64,000 nt of DNA from Mya arenaria (lineage: Eukaryota > Mollusca > Bivalvia > Myida > Myidae), in assembly GCF_026914265.1 (NCBI RefSeq), contig NC_069130.1:5803682-5867681 (forward strand). The letters run 5' to 3'. The notes below the pieces were generated by a model. It was not told where the DNA came from. It saw nothing but the letters and a program-made list of their open reading frames with translations, and searched no databases. The position numbers and the translations under genes were made by a program. Below are positions 10,601 to 25,600 of the stretch, piece after piece. How positions within the stretch are numbered: position 1 is the first letter of the stretch; every line of letters starts with the position of its first letter.

Positions 10601-13600
10601 ACCGGTAGACAGTAAATGCCTTTGTTTTCTTTACCAACATCAATCCAAGGGCTCTCTGAACTCAAGTCAAACACTCCATCCCCTGGTTCGGATCCGTTGA
10701 ATATTCCTACTGTCCATTGAGATCTTTCTATTGGTGTGTTTTCGTGGGTAATGTTCCAATTTCCATAAATGCAAGCTGACGACTTTGTGAAAAAGCTGTT
10801 ACCGTTCGCAAGTCCCGTTGAAATATTTACATTTGTTTTGATGTCTGCCTTACTTGAACATTCGGGTATCTCATCACTAAGGCATGGTCGCCCAAACACC
10901 GCGCAAGTACATGAGCCATCGCAATAGTGTACGTCGCACGAGTGCTTCTCGATTTCAAAATAACCTTGTACTTCCGAGAGAGATTTAAAATTTCCAGTTT
11001 GGACAGCAACAACGGTGACTTTTGCAGCAGTACTGTTGAGGCCTGCATAATTTTCAGCCAAGATTGTCAACACTATTTTTTCATTTGTTATAATTTCATT
11101 GTTTAGAGTGAACGATGCTGTTATTTCTTTGCCATCGTCTGTAGGAATGACGCTCAGTTTTCCTTCTGACATATCTTCACCTGAATATGATCTACTAACT
11201 GTGATGTAGTACATTTTAATCTCGGATTCCTCATCATTAAATCCATACCAAGAAAGGGTTACATTCACCATCGTTTTGTTAGCGGTTATGTAGTTTTTCC
11301 AGGACATTGGTTGCATAAATCCCCCGGTGTGTGGCGGCGAAGCATCAATGAGTAATTCATTTGTTTGACTTGTTGAACAAAGTCCGGCAGCATTGCATGC
11401 GGAAACAAACATATAATACTTATCGCCGTTGTTAAGCCAATTGTTTTTATCCAAAGTAATTGAAAACGAATTAACTGCACCGATTTGAATATTTTCTAAA
11501 GGTGTATGGCCATCATGGTGCGTTTTTAATGACAGTGTTTGATCAACAACATGACTCTCTGCATCTGTAAACTCCCAGAAAATATCCACGATCGATCTAT
11601 CCCACTGGTAGTCCAAAGAGGAATTCACCGAAGAACGACCGAAGTTCAAATTGAACATGGGTTTTAAAGCAACTTGAGGCGGCGTGTCATCAATATAGAT
11701 AAAAGGCGATATCTGTGATACATTCTGTCCGACATGATTAAATGCCCACACCATTACATACAACTTTGTCTGAATCGGGAGATTTACATTAGTTCTTATG
11801 AAACTTGTTTTTAGAAGAGAGTTGAAGGATGGCAACATATCACATACGCCCTCAGTAGTTCCAATGCAAACTTCAAATCGTTCTATTCCGGATTCCGGAT
11901 CTTCAAAACCAATCCAATGTATTTCTACATGGGATCTGAAAATGATGTACTGAAATGCTATGATGCGAAATTTCGGTATTCGATTTACATATCAGATTTT
12001 CGTTTTAATATGCCATTGGCTAAAATGTTAATTGTTGATGCCTGGCGACCCCATATCATTTCAATGTTCATTTCTTACTGATAATCAATTTGTAAAAGAT
12101 AAATCGAACATACATTACTCCTAAAGTTTTAAAAGAATGGTATTTCTGTTATTTTTGTGAATTGGGATTATGTTAAAACTTTTTGCTACTGAGCTTGTTT
12201 CTGTAGCTTTTCGCATAAAAATTGGAATCGAAAGTGAAGTATCTACTGTTTAATATTCCAATTTCAGCACAGCGTGTTTGCAATATATTAATCGGTATAC
12301 TATTTACATATTCTTTCTCTACACATAAATCCTTTTCAAATGATAACAAACAATATGAATCACCAGGGATCATAATAGTACGTTAGTGTTCATCGAATAC
12401 CTTATTATTAGTTCTTAACGCACATGGGCACAGTAAATTCTGCAAGCATATCAATCTAAAACAAGTAAACACTATATGGCATACCTTTGAGATAGATAAT
12501 GAAGGTGCAGATCTCGTGATCCTACGCGAACCTTTCCAGGTATAGGTGGCGATTTGTCTAGTATAATACCATTTGAAGATCGACTGCTGCATAGTCCAGC
12601 TCTATTACAAGCCATTACATTGCAGTAATATTTTCTACCTGTTGCTAATGGCAAATACCAAATGTGACCTGAAAGAAAGTTTAATCTGGATATTTGTCAC
12701 ACTTGATATAAACAAGAATACCATCATTATATGTTGTAGCCACACAGTAATATAAAGTAAAAAATAACGTGTTCTTACTTGTTTGTAAGCCAACGTTTAC
12801 ACTCGCTGCCACATCATGATCGTAACGGCTAGAGCCAAGCGAAACCATGTAGTGCATGATATCGGAATGGTGGTCAAAGAAGTCTTTCCATTGACATCTT
12901 ATTTGATCAGAGTCTTTTTGAAAATCAGCATCAACCTTTAACAATTTTAAATATGACAGATATTTCAGCAGTTACGAACATACGGGTACGAGTTCGAGTA
13001 TTTATAAATTAAATATAATAAAAGTATGGGAGCATAAAATGCTTGATCTGAAAGGCACTACTTGTTAAAGAATACTCTTTGAGCCATTACATACACCATG
13101 GAAGCAAATTGTAAACCAGTTCAAGTATTTTGTTCCCTTTCGCCCGAAGTTATCATGGTGATACTAGTGTTGCCCATGCTGTGACAGTCATACGTCAGTC
13201 GATTAATGTCTCAGGTTATTTTTCACTTACCCTTAATTTAATCGATAAAATGGTTTGTTTGAATCACAATTGTCCTGGTCACTTTCGACAACATATACTA
13301 TTAATTGTATGAATTTCACCCTACATTATCCTTTTTATATACCTCTACTATTAAATATACAATTTGAAATGATAACGTTATATAATAAGTGTTACATCTG
13401 TCATTCCATCCCATACGTGGCCTCCTTCAGGCGGTGTTCTATCCACTTGGAATTTTGCAGTTGAAAATGCAGAACTTAATCCCGCTCTGTTGATAGCCTA
13501 TAATTTAAAAAAATAATTTTTCCACAGCGTATTATAGTTGTCCTTATAGTTTTTTGCATGACGTCATTGAGACAAAGGTTATCACACTACCTTCACGAAA

Positions 13601-16600
13601 CGATAATATTACCTGTGCGTGGATGTAGTATTCGACCCCTTCAAGAAAAAGACTAGATCGTAGGCTGATATCAAAAGTATTTTCATGAAACCTTCGCATT
13701 GAAGATATATCCACTGTGTCTGGTTTTGTGCTGATGTATACTTCAAAACCATCTATGCCACGTAATCGGTAAAGTCGACTAACTCAACATGAATGTCGAA
13801 TGTTGCGATGAGTGTGTTGTTGTTCAACAGTTGATTGTTCAATATCAGTTTTCCAATCGCCGGCGGTGAACGATCAATTACAACCTCATCAGACACAGAT
13901 TTGGTTTGAAAACCTGCGTAGTCATGAGCTGGAAAATAAGAGTGATGTTGATCATACAGACACACAATTCTTTACCTAATTTACCTACTAAGCTGTGTTA
14001 TGATAAACTAGTTAAACCCGGCCTCAAATAGGGTTCATAGTCTACACTTTGACTACACTGGGTTTCCCGGTAGTTTGAATTGTGTTTATTATGGTCTTTA
14101 TGATGAACAAAAACAGAGATCAAGTAATACTCTTAAATATACCTGTGACTGTGACAAAAAATGAATTTCCGTCTTTTATGGAAGCAGCATGAAGTGGAAA
14201 CTCCACGTGTTCGTTAAGTCCAACAAATGCGGTGATAATTGACCCATTATTTTGTGACTGGCTCACTACAATTAATTGTACATGCATTTATTCAAACTAA
14301 TATAAAAACATGAAAAATCAGTATTTCTAGTTAAAAAATATAATAAAAACATACCAATGTCAACAGTATATTCCTTTATATCACTGGGATAGCCTAGTTG
14401 AAACGTTTTAACTTCGTCGGTAAACCCAGTCCAAGAAACGTGTAGATCATTATTGTTAACGTATCCGTTTATTGTTTCAACAGTAACGATGCCGTGTGAG
14501 GGTGGTGCATCATCAATTATAAATCCGTTACTGCAGGCCTCAAGCTCTTTCAATATCTCTGTCGAAAACTCCCGTTTTACTTCTGTTCTTGGTGAACGGA
14601 CGCACGTGTAATACAATGTACTTGGCTGCAAAAACTCTTTATCAATGTAAAATACATTGTCATTGTTGATTGTTCCATAAACACAGTTTCGACTAAAACG
14701 GCATTCTTTTGGCACATGCCTGACAGTCATCAAATACCATGTAAAATTTCGATGTTCAGAGTTGATAACAACACCAACAATATCCGTGTTCGCTTTTCCA
14801 AAATTAACTTCGTTGTCGTGAATGAACGAATACATGTCTCCCAAGTCGGAACTGTGCATCAACTTGAAACAACGTGTACATGCTGATTACATTGGCTGGA
14901 TTATCATTATCAATCTAGCATAGTTATGTATAGTTACAAATGCACATATGTTTCAAACGTGATGAAGAAGTCTTACCTGTTGTATGAGTGACCAGTTTTG
15001 ATTGTTCCTATCAAACTCATAAACTACTGAATTATGCATCCCGCCAAACCCAGAGGATGACAGGCGTTTACATGTTGTTGAGTGTAGTCCGACATACGAA
15101 AACGCTTGAATACAAAATCGCACCGTCGTGTGAATATGCACTGGGATATCAACAACCTCTTTGACCTAAAAAGCATAACAGATCTTGTTTCAAATACATC
15201 ATATCATTTGAACATAAACAAATTTTTTGTGTCAATTTTTCAAGACGTTTTAGAATCACAACATTTTTAACTCGTCTTTTTTGTTTGAAATTGTTTTTAC
15301 GAACTCGTTTGTTTTTGGCAAATATTATAAACATGGTAAAATGAACTACCATAAATTTAACGAAACTAGCTAAGAACAGGGAAACTTGCATGAACCTGAA
15401 TTTTATCAAGATCCTGTTCGAGTGATTAGTGTCATTGTAATGTAATTTATACGTGTGTGGTCTGTTTGCGGTGTCTAAGTTTGTATCTCTCATTAATTGT
15501 CGTTTAGGCCTTTAATCTTGTGTCTCTATACATATCTTAGTTTTTGACTAATGAGGTTGTTCCTGTAGTTTCGGCGTTGAAATTATCAGCACAGACTTGA
15601 CTATGTTTTACTTTTCTACATGATGCATTTACAAATAAGGAAAATAGGTACCTCTATTCTAGATGTGTTTGGCGGAATGAAGCTAACCCATTTTGTAAGC
15701 TGTGCACTGCTGCTGTCTTCAAATATGGCCCATTTGTAAACAGATACTCCACTTGCAGATACAAATGACTCCCATTCAGCAGACAAGAAGTAACTACCTT
15801 GCTTGCCAGACTGTTCAATGCTTGCACGATGTATTACACCGAATGGAGGATGTACATCGATTTCGAAATAGTCCGTCAGTATACTTTTTGAACACTGCAT
15901 TGTCGAACAAATACGCAAGCACACTCTGTACTTGTCACCAGAAACAAGTGGCACATTTTCAATTTTTGTAACGTTTTTAAGGTTCGTGCGTTGAAATGGT
16001 CGTATAATTTCATTGCAAGACAGAGTTCCATTTTCACACATTTGCATAACAGCTACTTCATAATAAACACTGTAGGGTATGTCGTCTCTATCGTCAATGG
16101 CAAGATATATTGAATCATTTACCTTGGTGAAGTTTTGACCAATTTCTTCCAGTTGTATCTTACTTATAGTAACGTTGAGAAACTGAAAACAAGGTTTTTG
16201 CAGGAAGGAAATAAAACTGAGAGAAATCTTATTTTCAGATTTCGTTTTGCGAGTGATAAAACCATCCGAAATATTGACATTCAAGGATGCCGATACGTTT
16301 TCAGCAGCGGTAAAATGAAGGTCATATCTTGCACCTACATTTATAGCCGAAATAATACAAACGGAGACTGAATAACTAGTTTCTGAAATGCTAAAACGTG
16401 GAGATGATCTAGGCTGGGTTAAAATAGTAACGTCTTCAAGAATAGCCGGTTTCTCTGGGATTATACGGACGCCATTTGAACTAGAAATTGTGCTTCCAGC
16501 TTGACATGTTGCTTTAACAATGAAGAAATAGAAGGTATCCAACTTAAGATCTGGTGACGAGATACAAGAGGAAACATTTGTATCTGACTTCCTAAATGGC

Positions 16601-19600
16601 ACCTTATCAGGTACTGATGCGTTTATTCCAACACCGATTTCGAACGTTAGGTTGACGTGGTGTTGAAATCCATACCAAACAGCACAAACGGTATGTGGTG
16701 TAAAATGAATGTCAACCTCTTGATTGGCTACATATAGAAAAGATGGATCGATGTCTTTGACCGTTCCAGCCCCAGGAGGATATTTCGATGGAATGTGAAA
16801 AGTGTCTGTTTCATGTTCGGTAAAGTGTCCAGCCTTGTTATAAATAATCATGGTTGCGGTAAAACCATAGTTGAAATGAGCATCGATGTGTTGCAGACGA
16901 CGCAATGGGTACTTGAAACAAAATGCGTTGCCAAAACAAGGTATAGAATGAAACATATTCCATTCAAGCAGAGGTGTGTCCTTTTTATTGCTATGCCCTA
17001 AAAAGAGACAAATATATTCAATCAATGTAAAAACACAACATTAGATAAAGTATTTTTTGATAGTCGTTTATTTAACAACTACTATTCAAATGCAATGAGA
17101 AATCCTTACCGAATTGGATAAATATTTGATCCACAGGAGATTTTTGCTCATCATCAACGAAAGTAGAATTTGCCCATTCAACGAAAATGAAATCTCCTTT
17201 GACGGTAACAGATGGCTTATCAGTTGCATATGGTGGCGTCTCATCAATAATCATCGGTCCAAATGTAACATATGCCGCTACTGAAGCCTTATTTACAGCC
17301 TTTATTACGATAAAAAACGGTTCGTCGGAACCAATAGCTGTGTGCCTGTATATAAACTTCTTTCGTCGGTTGGTTGAACGAAAATCAACAAGGTCTGGCA
17401 TAGCTTGCTTGCCTCTTGATGTAGACATGCCTACGTAAAAGTCATCAATTTGAGAAATGTCTTCTTTGCATTCAAATGACAAAGCAAAGTTATCGTGGGG
17501 TACGAATATGAAATCGGTCGTACTGTGCTTTTGAAGATTACGGCATAAAAAATCTGAAATAGTTGCGTCTTCTTCTAGCTTTTTATTAGGCAATGCAATG
17601 AGAAAATCGTCAACATCTGTGGTTACGCTCTTGCATATGTTTTTACAACTTTTAGAACTTGAATTTAAATTAATAACCGTCAAGTCCGAACGAATAAGGT
17701 ATGGTCTATCATTTAAGCAATATATGGACTCAGACGCTCTCGCGTTTTGAATGGTCACATTGAATATAACAGGTTTGGACGTGTCACGTGTTATACCGTC
17801 AGAACATGACACTTGTGAAGGATTCAAAGCATTGTTAAATGCAATGACACTTGTGTAGAAAGTTCCTGTTTCATTTACATAAAATTTTGTCGTTGTTTCG
17901 GTGTAAAGTACTTCCTTTTTTTGAACAAAACTTATGTTTGTTGAGATATCTTTGTCAAGCATCAACTCTTCAGCATTCAAGCATCTCTCTGCTATAGCAA
18001 CGATATATTTCTTGATGCCGCTTTCGTGGTCGATAAAGCCATGCCAGTTAACAAGAAACTCCGTATCACTGGTATAATCTACCTCGTTGGCACCAGATGC
18101 ACCTGCAATATAGTGTGAGGCTTAGCAGCGTAACTGTAAGCATGATCTTGTTAAAGGCACAAGGAGCATAGACAACAGACACTCAACGAGGAACCAGCAA
18201 TATATTACGGTCAAACCCAATTGGCTGGAAATCGCATGGCTCGAATTTCTCATTAGTTCGACCTGGATGTAAGGGACCTATTTTAAACATTTCCACTTGG
18301 CTAGAATTTTCGGAGGTGTCAGATTCACTAGAAGTTCGGGTATGGACTGTACTTTGTTTTACCACCCTTTTCAAAAATTATATTGTTAATCTGGATAACT
18401 ATAAACAAATTGTCAGCAAGTATCAAAATATATACGAATAACTTACCTTCGAACACAACACCCTTTTCTGGTGGCGAGTCATCGACCAAAATGTCTAAAT
18501 ACTCAACACTTGTAAGCAATGCGTGGTTTGTTACGTGAAGTGTAAAAACATAATTTCTGTTGTGATTTCCGTTGTTGGTTCCTAAAGCTTGAAGTTTGTT
18601 TAATGATACAGTATAGTTAAAATGTTCACATTTTCCTATGGAGGGACAATAACAAGTTGCACTTTCGTTTCCGCAGTCAGACTGAAAAGATACATATCTT
18701 TAGTGAATTAAGTATTTACGTCGAAACTTGTATATCATCTAATTGATATAATTACCTTTTTTTAACGTTACAAGATAAAAGCAATTATGCATAGTTACAT
18801 CTAATGTGACAGCACCGAGTGCCCCGTCTCCGAGTGTAAGAGAACTATCGCTTGTTTCCAGCTTCCACAAAACGTTTTGCACCCCACTATGGATATCAAA
18901 CGCTTCAAAATACAGCAACATTGTTGAAAGTTCTGTGCTATCATGTACAAACAGCATATGTTCGCCATTCTTTACCAAGTAGATATTGTTTACATTAGGA
19001 ATTGTTCGATCTATGAACACAGTTCTGTTTTTCACAAGTGAGTTGTTTACAATATCTATTGCATTAACATGGAACACAAACGTGTCACCGTCGGACATAT
19101 TAAGACTTTTGCAAGTGCGCTGCCTCGTAAAATTTTGAACCGCTTGTTCATCCGAACCTTTCAAACCAAAGCGATCAAATCGTAACCAATTTAAGTTAAA
19201 CTGGATGATTCCATCAACATTTGTCGTTCCTGAAACTGGCAAAAGTCCTTTATTCTGCTCGTACACACTGTCTGTTGGTATCAGATTGAATGGTGCGGGC
19301 GTAACAGGGTTTAGCAGCTTGTTATCCATATAAAATTTGTTGTAAAAATACCCTTCCCATTCAATACAAATGTCATTGTGGTGTGTTTGCCAATCATGAT
19401 TAGTTTGTTTTGAAGCTGATGTTATAAAGAAAAGATCTTCTTCCAATGACTCAACGGAAGACGTTTTATCATACAATACAAATCTTCTAGCTTGTTGGAT
19501 GTTATCGGCGACGTCTTTCGTTTCGATTGATATACAGTATAGTTTAGGGGTGTCAGATGTTAGATTCAGATAAACATTTGAAACCGATGCATTGACTTTC

Positions 19601-22600
19601 GTAAAATCAATGCTTGACCCAAGTGTACCATTCGGCGGAACTACCTCATTAACCGTTATTGTATATGATTCTATTCCAGAAGCATGTTCTTGGTTTCCGT
19701 TTTCAGGAATCGGATCTTGCCACCCTCTGAACTTAACAGGTATAACCGGATTTCTCGTAATACGATCTCTTATTTCTAGAGGTTCAAAGGAACACTCATG
19801 AGTTTCTTGACAATGAACTGGCGACGACGAATCGAAACGATAACACAGCTCTCGGGTCGCTCGAGTTTTCTCGTATGGGCGTGGTGGGTCATCAATGGAG
19901 TATTCATTCTTACTAACGACATAGCCGCCAGAATGTAATTTAAACTGCACACACAGCCTGAAAAGTTCGCAGAATAAAAATAAATTCTTAACATTAACCT
20001 TCTCATCTAAAACTACTTTTACGAAAAGTATCATAGCCCTTTTTTGGTTCAATTACAAAATAAATATTACCTCTCACCATCACGTAAGGCATAACTGCCA
20101 CCTGCTATACTTAAATTAGCCTTCGTTGTAAATAATTCCCTGGCCGCAAGACTTTGGTTTGTATCATTCAAAACGTGGTGCTCCATTATCTGTACATCAG
20201 AGCCTAAAATATAAAAAAACAACAGCGGTGATCGTTCTATTCGAATGTTTAGAAACGTATTTAAATAGGTCTATGTTAAAAGCCATATGGTTTTTACTTT
20301 AAACAGACATCCAATGAGGCTTCCAAATATAATTTTTACTCATATTCATAAATGTTGGAAAAATTGTGTGGTCGAGCTTGAGTCGGTTTGACCAACAGGT
20401 AACTACTTATTGACCGTTCAAGTTATATAATTTTAACTACATGGACAAGCCCGGTAGTCGGAAATTCAAAAATAAGCCCTATTTAGGAGTACAAGGCAAG
20501 GGCCCATACGGCAATAAACTAGAGACACAAGCATATTAATACCAAATACACAAATACAAAAACCAAAAACAAAACAAACCCTCACCAAAATTGCTTTACC
20601 GTTTAATGAGGTGATTAATGCCATGGAACGCCTAGTGAAGCATCTGCTTACTGAAGCACGAGTCTACTGGGGGCTTAAACTAGTTTAATGGCCACACCTC
20701 ACTCCTAGTAGCCCCAACATTTATTACTATTTGTGTAATATGTGTGTGTTGTCTTGTGTCACTGTGTGTCTCTGTATGAGTCTATGTTTGGATTTGATCT
20801 TTAATGTATAACTAAGATAATATTTATATTAATAATTTCTGGACTACAGTTTAGGATAATTCAAAAGATTTGCATCTTGTGTGATTTAAGAACCAAGACC
20901 AAATGTTTCGAACAAAACGAACCTTTTACGCTTCGCTTAACAACGACAAGCTTTGCATCGGTTACACCAAAGTGACTTTCTTTTATGTATCCCGGCTTTG
21001 TACCCCATCCAGACGCATCTATACGGAATGATGAGACGAAATCGTATTTAAGTCTAGAGGGATGGAAGTTGCCATAGAAGTCTTGTAGAAAATCACACGC
21101 CGTAGATGTAGTGTTTGACTCAAAACTTCTACCTTTTCCATTACTGTTGTACAATGTCATCGCACATGTTTCAATAGAAGCTTTGTTGTTGCTGTTTACT
21201 GAAAAAAAGATGAATGCAATAAAATGAATGCGTATTTTTGTTGAACATATGATTGTGTTTTCACAAAAAATCAAATATTTCGCATGACTTTCAAGGAATA
21301 TATGCATCGGTCACGATTGCTACTAGAATTCTAAACATGACTTTTAATTTCCTACAAGTAATGTCAGGCTACATTAAGTGAAGCGACAAGTTAAAAATAA
21401 TAATGCTAGACATATGCCACTTAACTTTCAACGGAACATTAAAACAATGGCTATTTCACGACTTTTCTAGATTATACACTCTTGTCAACCCTTATAATAC
21501 AAAATGTTCGATTCTGTAGAAATATGCTATACATTGGCAGGAAGTTTCAGAGGTTCCCTTTGAAACTTTATGAAATCCGACAGAGCATTGGCAGTTTTTC
21601 ACTAAGTCACCGCCACATTTGCCCGGCCAACAATGGTGGTTATTTCTTGCGCACATACTTGAATAAATATTAAAACATCTCTAATACAATATTTAAAGAT
21701 GAACTCTTACTCCCACATAAGATTGACCACTATTGATAAAACTGTTTTAAAATACCAAAAAGGTTGAATTAATGTAGAAAACAATGATTTTTATGAAGAT
21801 ATCGAGTTAATATGAAAGAAACGTGAAAGAAACACGGCATCTCTAACTTATAAGATGATTGAAGTTCACAGTAAATCTTTTAACACTCACTAATCGTTTA
21901 ATATTTTTACGTTTTCTGCTATTAAATTCACTGTTAAAATCTTGTTATCAGTAATTGATATTTTCCATAAATGCATTATTTAGTAAGTAGTTAAGTAGGT
22001 TTATCACTCAAAATGTATGTTTGTTATACAAGTGTATGTATTGATTTTGAATAAGAGTGTCACTTTAATATAAAATGAATTTACAAATTGAGTTTTAGAA
22101 TCAGGTGTATTTACATTGTATATTCATAAACGTGTTTCGCTGTACTGAATAGCATTGTTTAAACATAGTTTGATTGTAGTTAAAATTTCAAAATAATATG
22201 TCATTTGTTAACGTAAGATCAAAATTCTTATAAGTAAACTATCCTTACGCTCGCATATCGTATTCGAATGTGTCCGTTTGAAGTAAACATTGTCTCCCTC
22301 GCATTTGTCACAAATAGTGTTTTCACTTCTGGAACAGCTGTGCTGCACGCAGTGGGAATATGTCTCACATTCTTCAATTCAAGAAAGGTTAAAAAGAAAA
22401 CGGCAATCGCCGTAACCAAAAAATATACGTTAAGTATAACGTCTTGCATGATTTTGAATGCCTTTGTCAATGCAAAGTTATACAAGATTTCCATAACGTA
22501 TAATTATTTTGATACTATATCACGAAATATATACCGTAATCTACGATTTTGATTTGGTAGTGAATTCATATAGTATTTTAAGATATTCATATTTTATTTT

Positions 22601-25600
22601 CTACCCTGTATTACATGTTTAGAATTGTATTTGTATAAAGTCACAATGTCGATTTTGGCCAGCATATTTGTTTGTTTTCACGAATAATAAAGGTTTCATC
22701 AGGCTTTTGTTAGCTATCTAAAAGTGACAATTGTCGACTAAAATGATAGTTTCCAATGTATTCTCTTGCATATCCGCTTCACCGACAACACTAAACATAA
22801 TCAGTTTAACGTTGACAATTTTGATGCGCTGCTAACTTAAAACGAATTAGATCTATGGCGTTATTGTTACACTACACAGGTTAATAACTGCTACTTTGGG
22901 TCAGTGGTAACATTCCTTTTTAGCAATCAACAGCATTGGATCGCTTTTCGATTCCTTATATATTTGTATTGGTTATTCTTGTGTTTTAGATTTAATCGTA
23001 TTTGAAACTTTTGTTATTGTAACATATATATGGTAATTCTAAATTTTTAGCTTAGGGCGGTTTCAACATCTGTTTTATAACCAACTAGATTTTATACAAT
23101 ATAGAACATTGATCCAACAGCAGCAAAACAATAACGCGTGCTACATGCATATTATTTACACATACAACTGACATGGAAAATAATTCAAACTTAAAGCATA
23201 ATTGGATCAATTTGATTGTTGATACAGTAATTCCAGGAGAAAATACTACTTAAAATGTCCTTACATATTTAAATTTTCAATGCTATCAATAACCCATGTC
23301 CATTTGATTCTGTTAAAAATCCCGAAGAATACTGAGAGTAAATTGAATATATATAACCGACAAAATCTTAGGAGGTTTGCTTGTGGTATAATAAAATGCT
23401 TAACATCTCGATTTACTTGATTTGCATTTTATTATTTTCATTTTTTTTCACTACATTTTTTTTGTACTAACACGGGGGATTTATTCGACGTTATCGAATA
23501 CTTAGTGGTAACTTTCAACAAAGTGTATATGTCTTATAAGAAACGTAACTACATTTGAAATGTTGTTCAATGTTAAGTATATAAATGGTATCGTCATCCT
23601 ATATAAGATGTTGGGTGTCTCGAGACCAGCGTTGCGCGTAAAAATAGGCCAATTTACTTAAGAATATATAGGAAACTTACTTAGTGATCTATAACCTTAA
23701 CAAAAAAAACAACATCTATATTATTCGACTGCGTATAATTTATTTGAGAATAATCATTGACGATATCAGCTGAACGAAGTTCAAAACAAAGACATCTGAG
23801 CACTTTTGATAAACTATAATCTTAGCGTTCAGTAAATATATCCATTAAACTGGAAGCTTTCAGATAAGGCTGATATTTTAAATGGTTCGTACCACGGCCA
23901 ATTTAATTTTGACATGCCCGGCGGGTGAACAAATATCTAAGAGATTAAAACAAAGAGGAAAATATGTGAGTCTTTTGCTGTGAAATAAACGTAAAAAACA
24001 CACAATTATAATGAACTTGACGTATTTAAATATAAACACACCTTTCATCATGCATATTGCGCCAATTTTGTCACTACAAGTTTTATCGTTAAGGCCTTTT
24101 CGGCTTCCATGTTTCCAAATATTGACACAGTCTTCATGGCGATCATTACTTGGCTCCCCATGTACCCAAAATCTATTGTCGCAACAAGACGTCCCATCTA
24201 ACCAGTAAAAATGGCCCTGTTTAGAACGATCCGTCGCACCGATCCAAAAGCTATAGGCTAAAAAACGTTTTTCAGACATATGAACATTTAAAATATAACA
24301 ATACAAAGTACAACAACATTTGTTTTTCCAATTACAACCAAAAGTTAACATGTTAAATATCAAAGAAATTAAAAAGTACGAACCATGATTTTCACCAGAG
24401 TTGGTTATGTCTTCAATGACATTGTAGTCGGTGATTTTAGCAAGACTAGCCCCAGGACGCAGAGAACAGAAACTTCTAGCCCCATCCCAAGTGTAGACAG
24501 TGGATTTGTGGTATTGATAACAAAAGCCACTTCGATGGATGTCTGGGCCGAATCCGGTCGGACATACGGCTAAAAAAGAACGTACTATTATATAGGCGGG
24601 TAAAACAACCCTTTAACTTTGCTGTTTCTTACAAAATAAACCAATCTGTTTGATATAAGCAAACAATGATTGAAGACGAATATCCATAGAAATAGCAATA
24701 TACTAAGAACGTCAGAACTTCTATCAGAGACTGTCAGACACAAATTAATGATGTACGGAACGACTTTTAAGCTACATCAAATGATGCAATTTGAAAAGTG
24801 TATGAGCTTTAATCGTTATGCCCATTTCAAAATGTTGGATTGCAGGGTCTATATTCACATACGTTCTGAGACATTGAGACGTAGCACTCAAAACTTGCCT
24901 ATCCTCACTTTATAGCAAAATTGTTATTATAAGAGCAAGAATCATGCAAGGTTCTATAACGGTAACACATACTTAAAATACATGCCCGAAGAACCATTTT
25001 CCAGTTATTTATTTACACACAACCGTAAGAAAAAACCTTTTCCCATTATCATTAGCCACCAATTAATTATAACCATGGCATCAAAATACAATCTCAGAAA
25101 CATAGTTAAAATGAGCATGTTTTGCGTTTTTTCTAAAGTTAAAAACACTTGTATAGTTTATTTTTGGAAATGCTTTATAAATATGTGTATCTAAGTTTAA
25201 TCTTTGTCGTAAATAGTATATGGATTCTATTGTTATCCAGTACTAAAAAGTAAAAGTTTATCAATACTTTGTGAAAATAGAATTGACCGAAGAGCTCTCT
25301 TGCGAACAAATTCACTTCTTTTTATTATTTTACATATATATGCTGATATCTCATTGAAACTGCAAATTTGTAATCTTCCCTTAGTTTGTTTCTTCTATAC
25401 ATGTACTTTCCTTGGTATGATGATCATAAAGAACAATTCAATTTTAATGAAACCTAGATGTTTTCAATTTAATCACAGTCAATATTCATTTTTATCATAC
25501 CATTTCTATTACTATTTCTCGATTTCCATGCATTTAGGATTTCTGACAACAATAATGGATGTAAGAGGAAACTTTTTGTATCATGTGGACAGTTTGATGT

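Noticed and set aside
12173-12373. Minus-strand ORF between E18 and E19 (also 41059-41250)
   Set aside because: Lies inside intron 18 and contains the AGCTACAGAAACAAGCTCAG interspersed repeat.
15149-15493. 114-codon minus ORF between E11 and E12 (also 44077-44421)
   Set aside because: Mostly intron 11 sequence; only the end overlaps E12, in another frame.
18758-18772. Strong-looking donor AAAAAAAG/GTAATT at the end of E8
   Set aside because: Joining it to E9 gives an immediate stop; the CTT/GTAACG site 14 nt earlier joins in frame in both copies.
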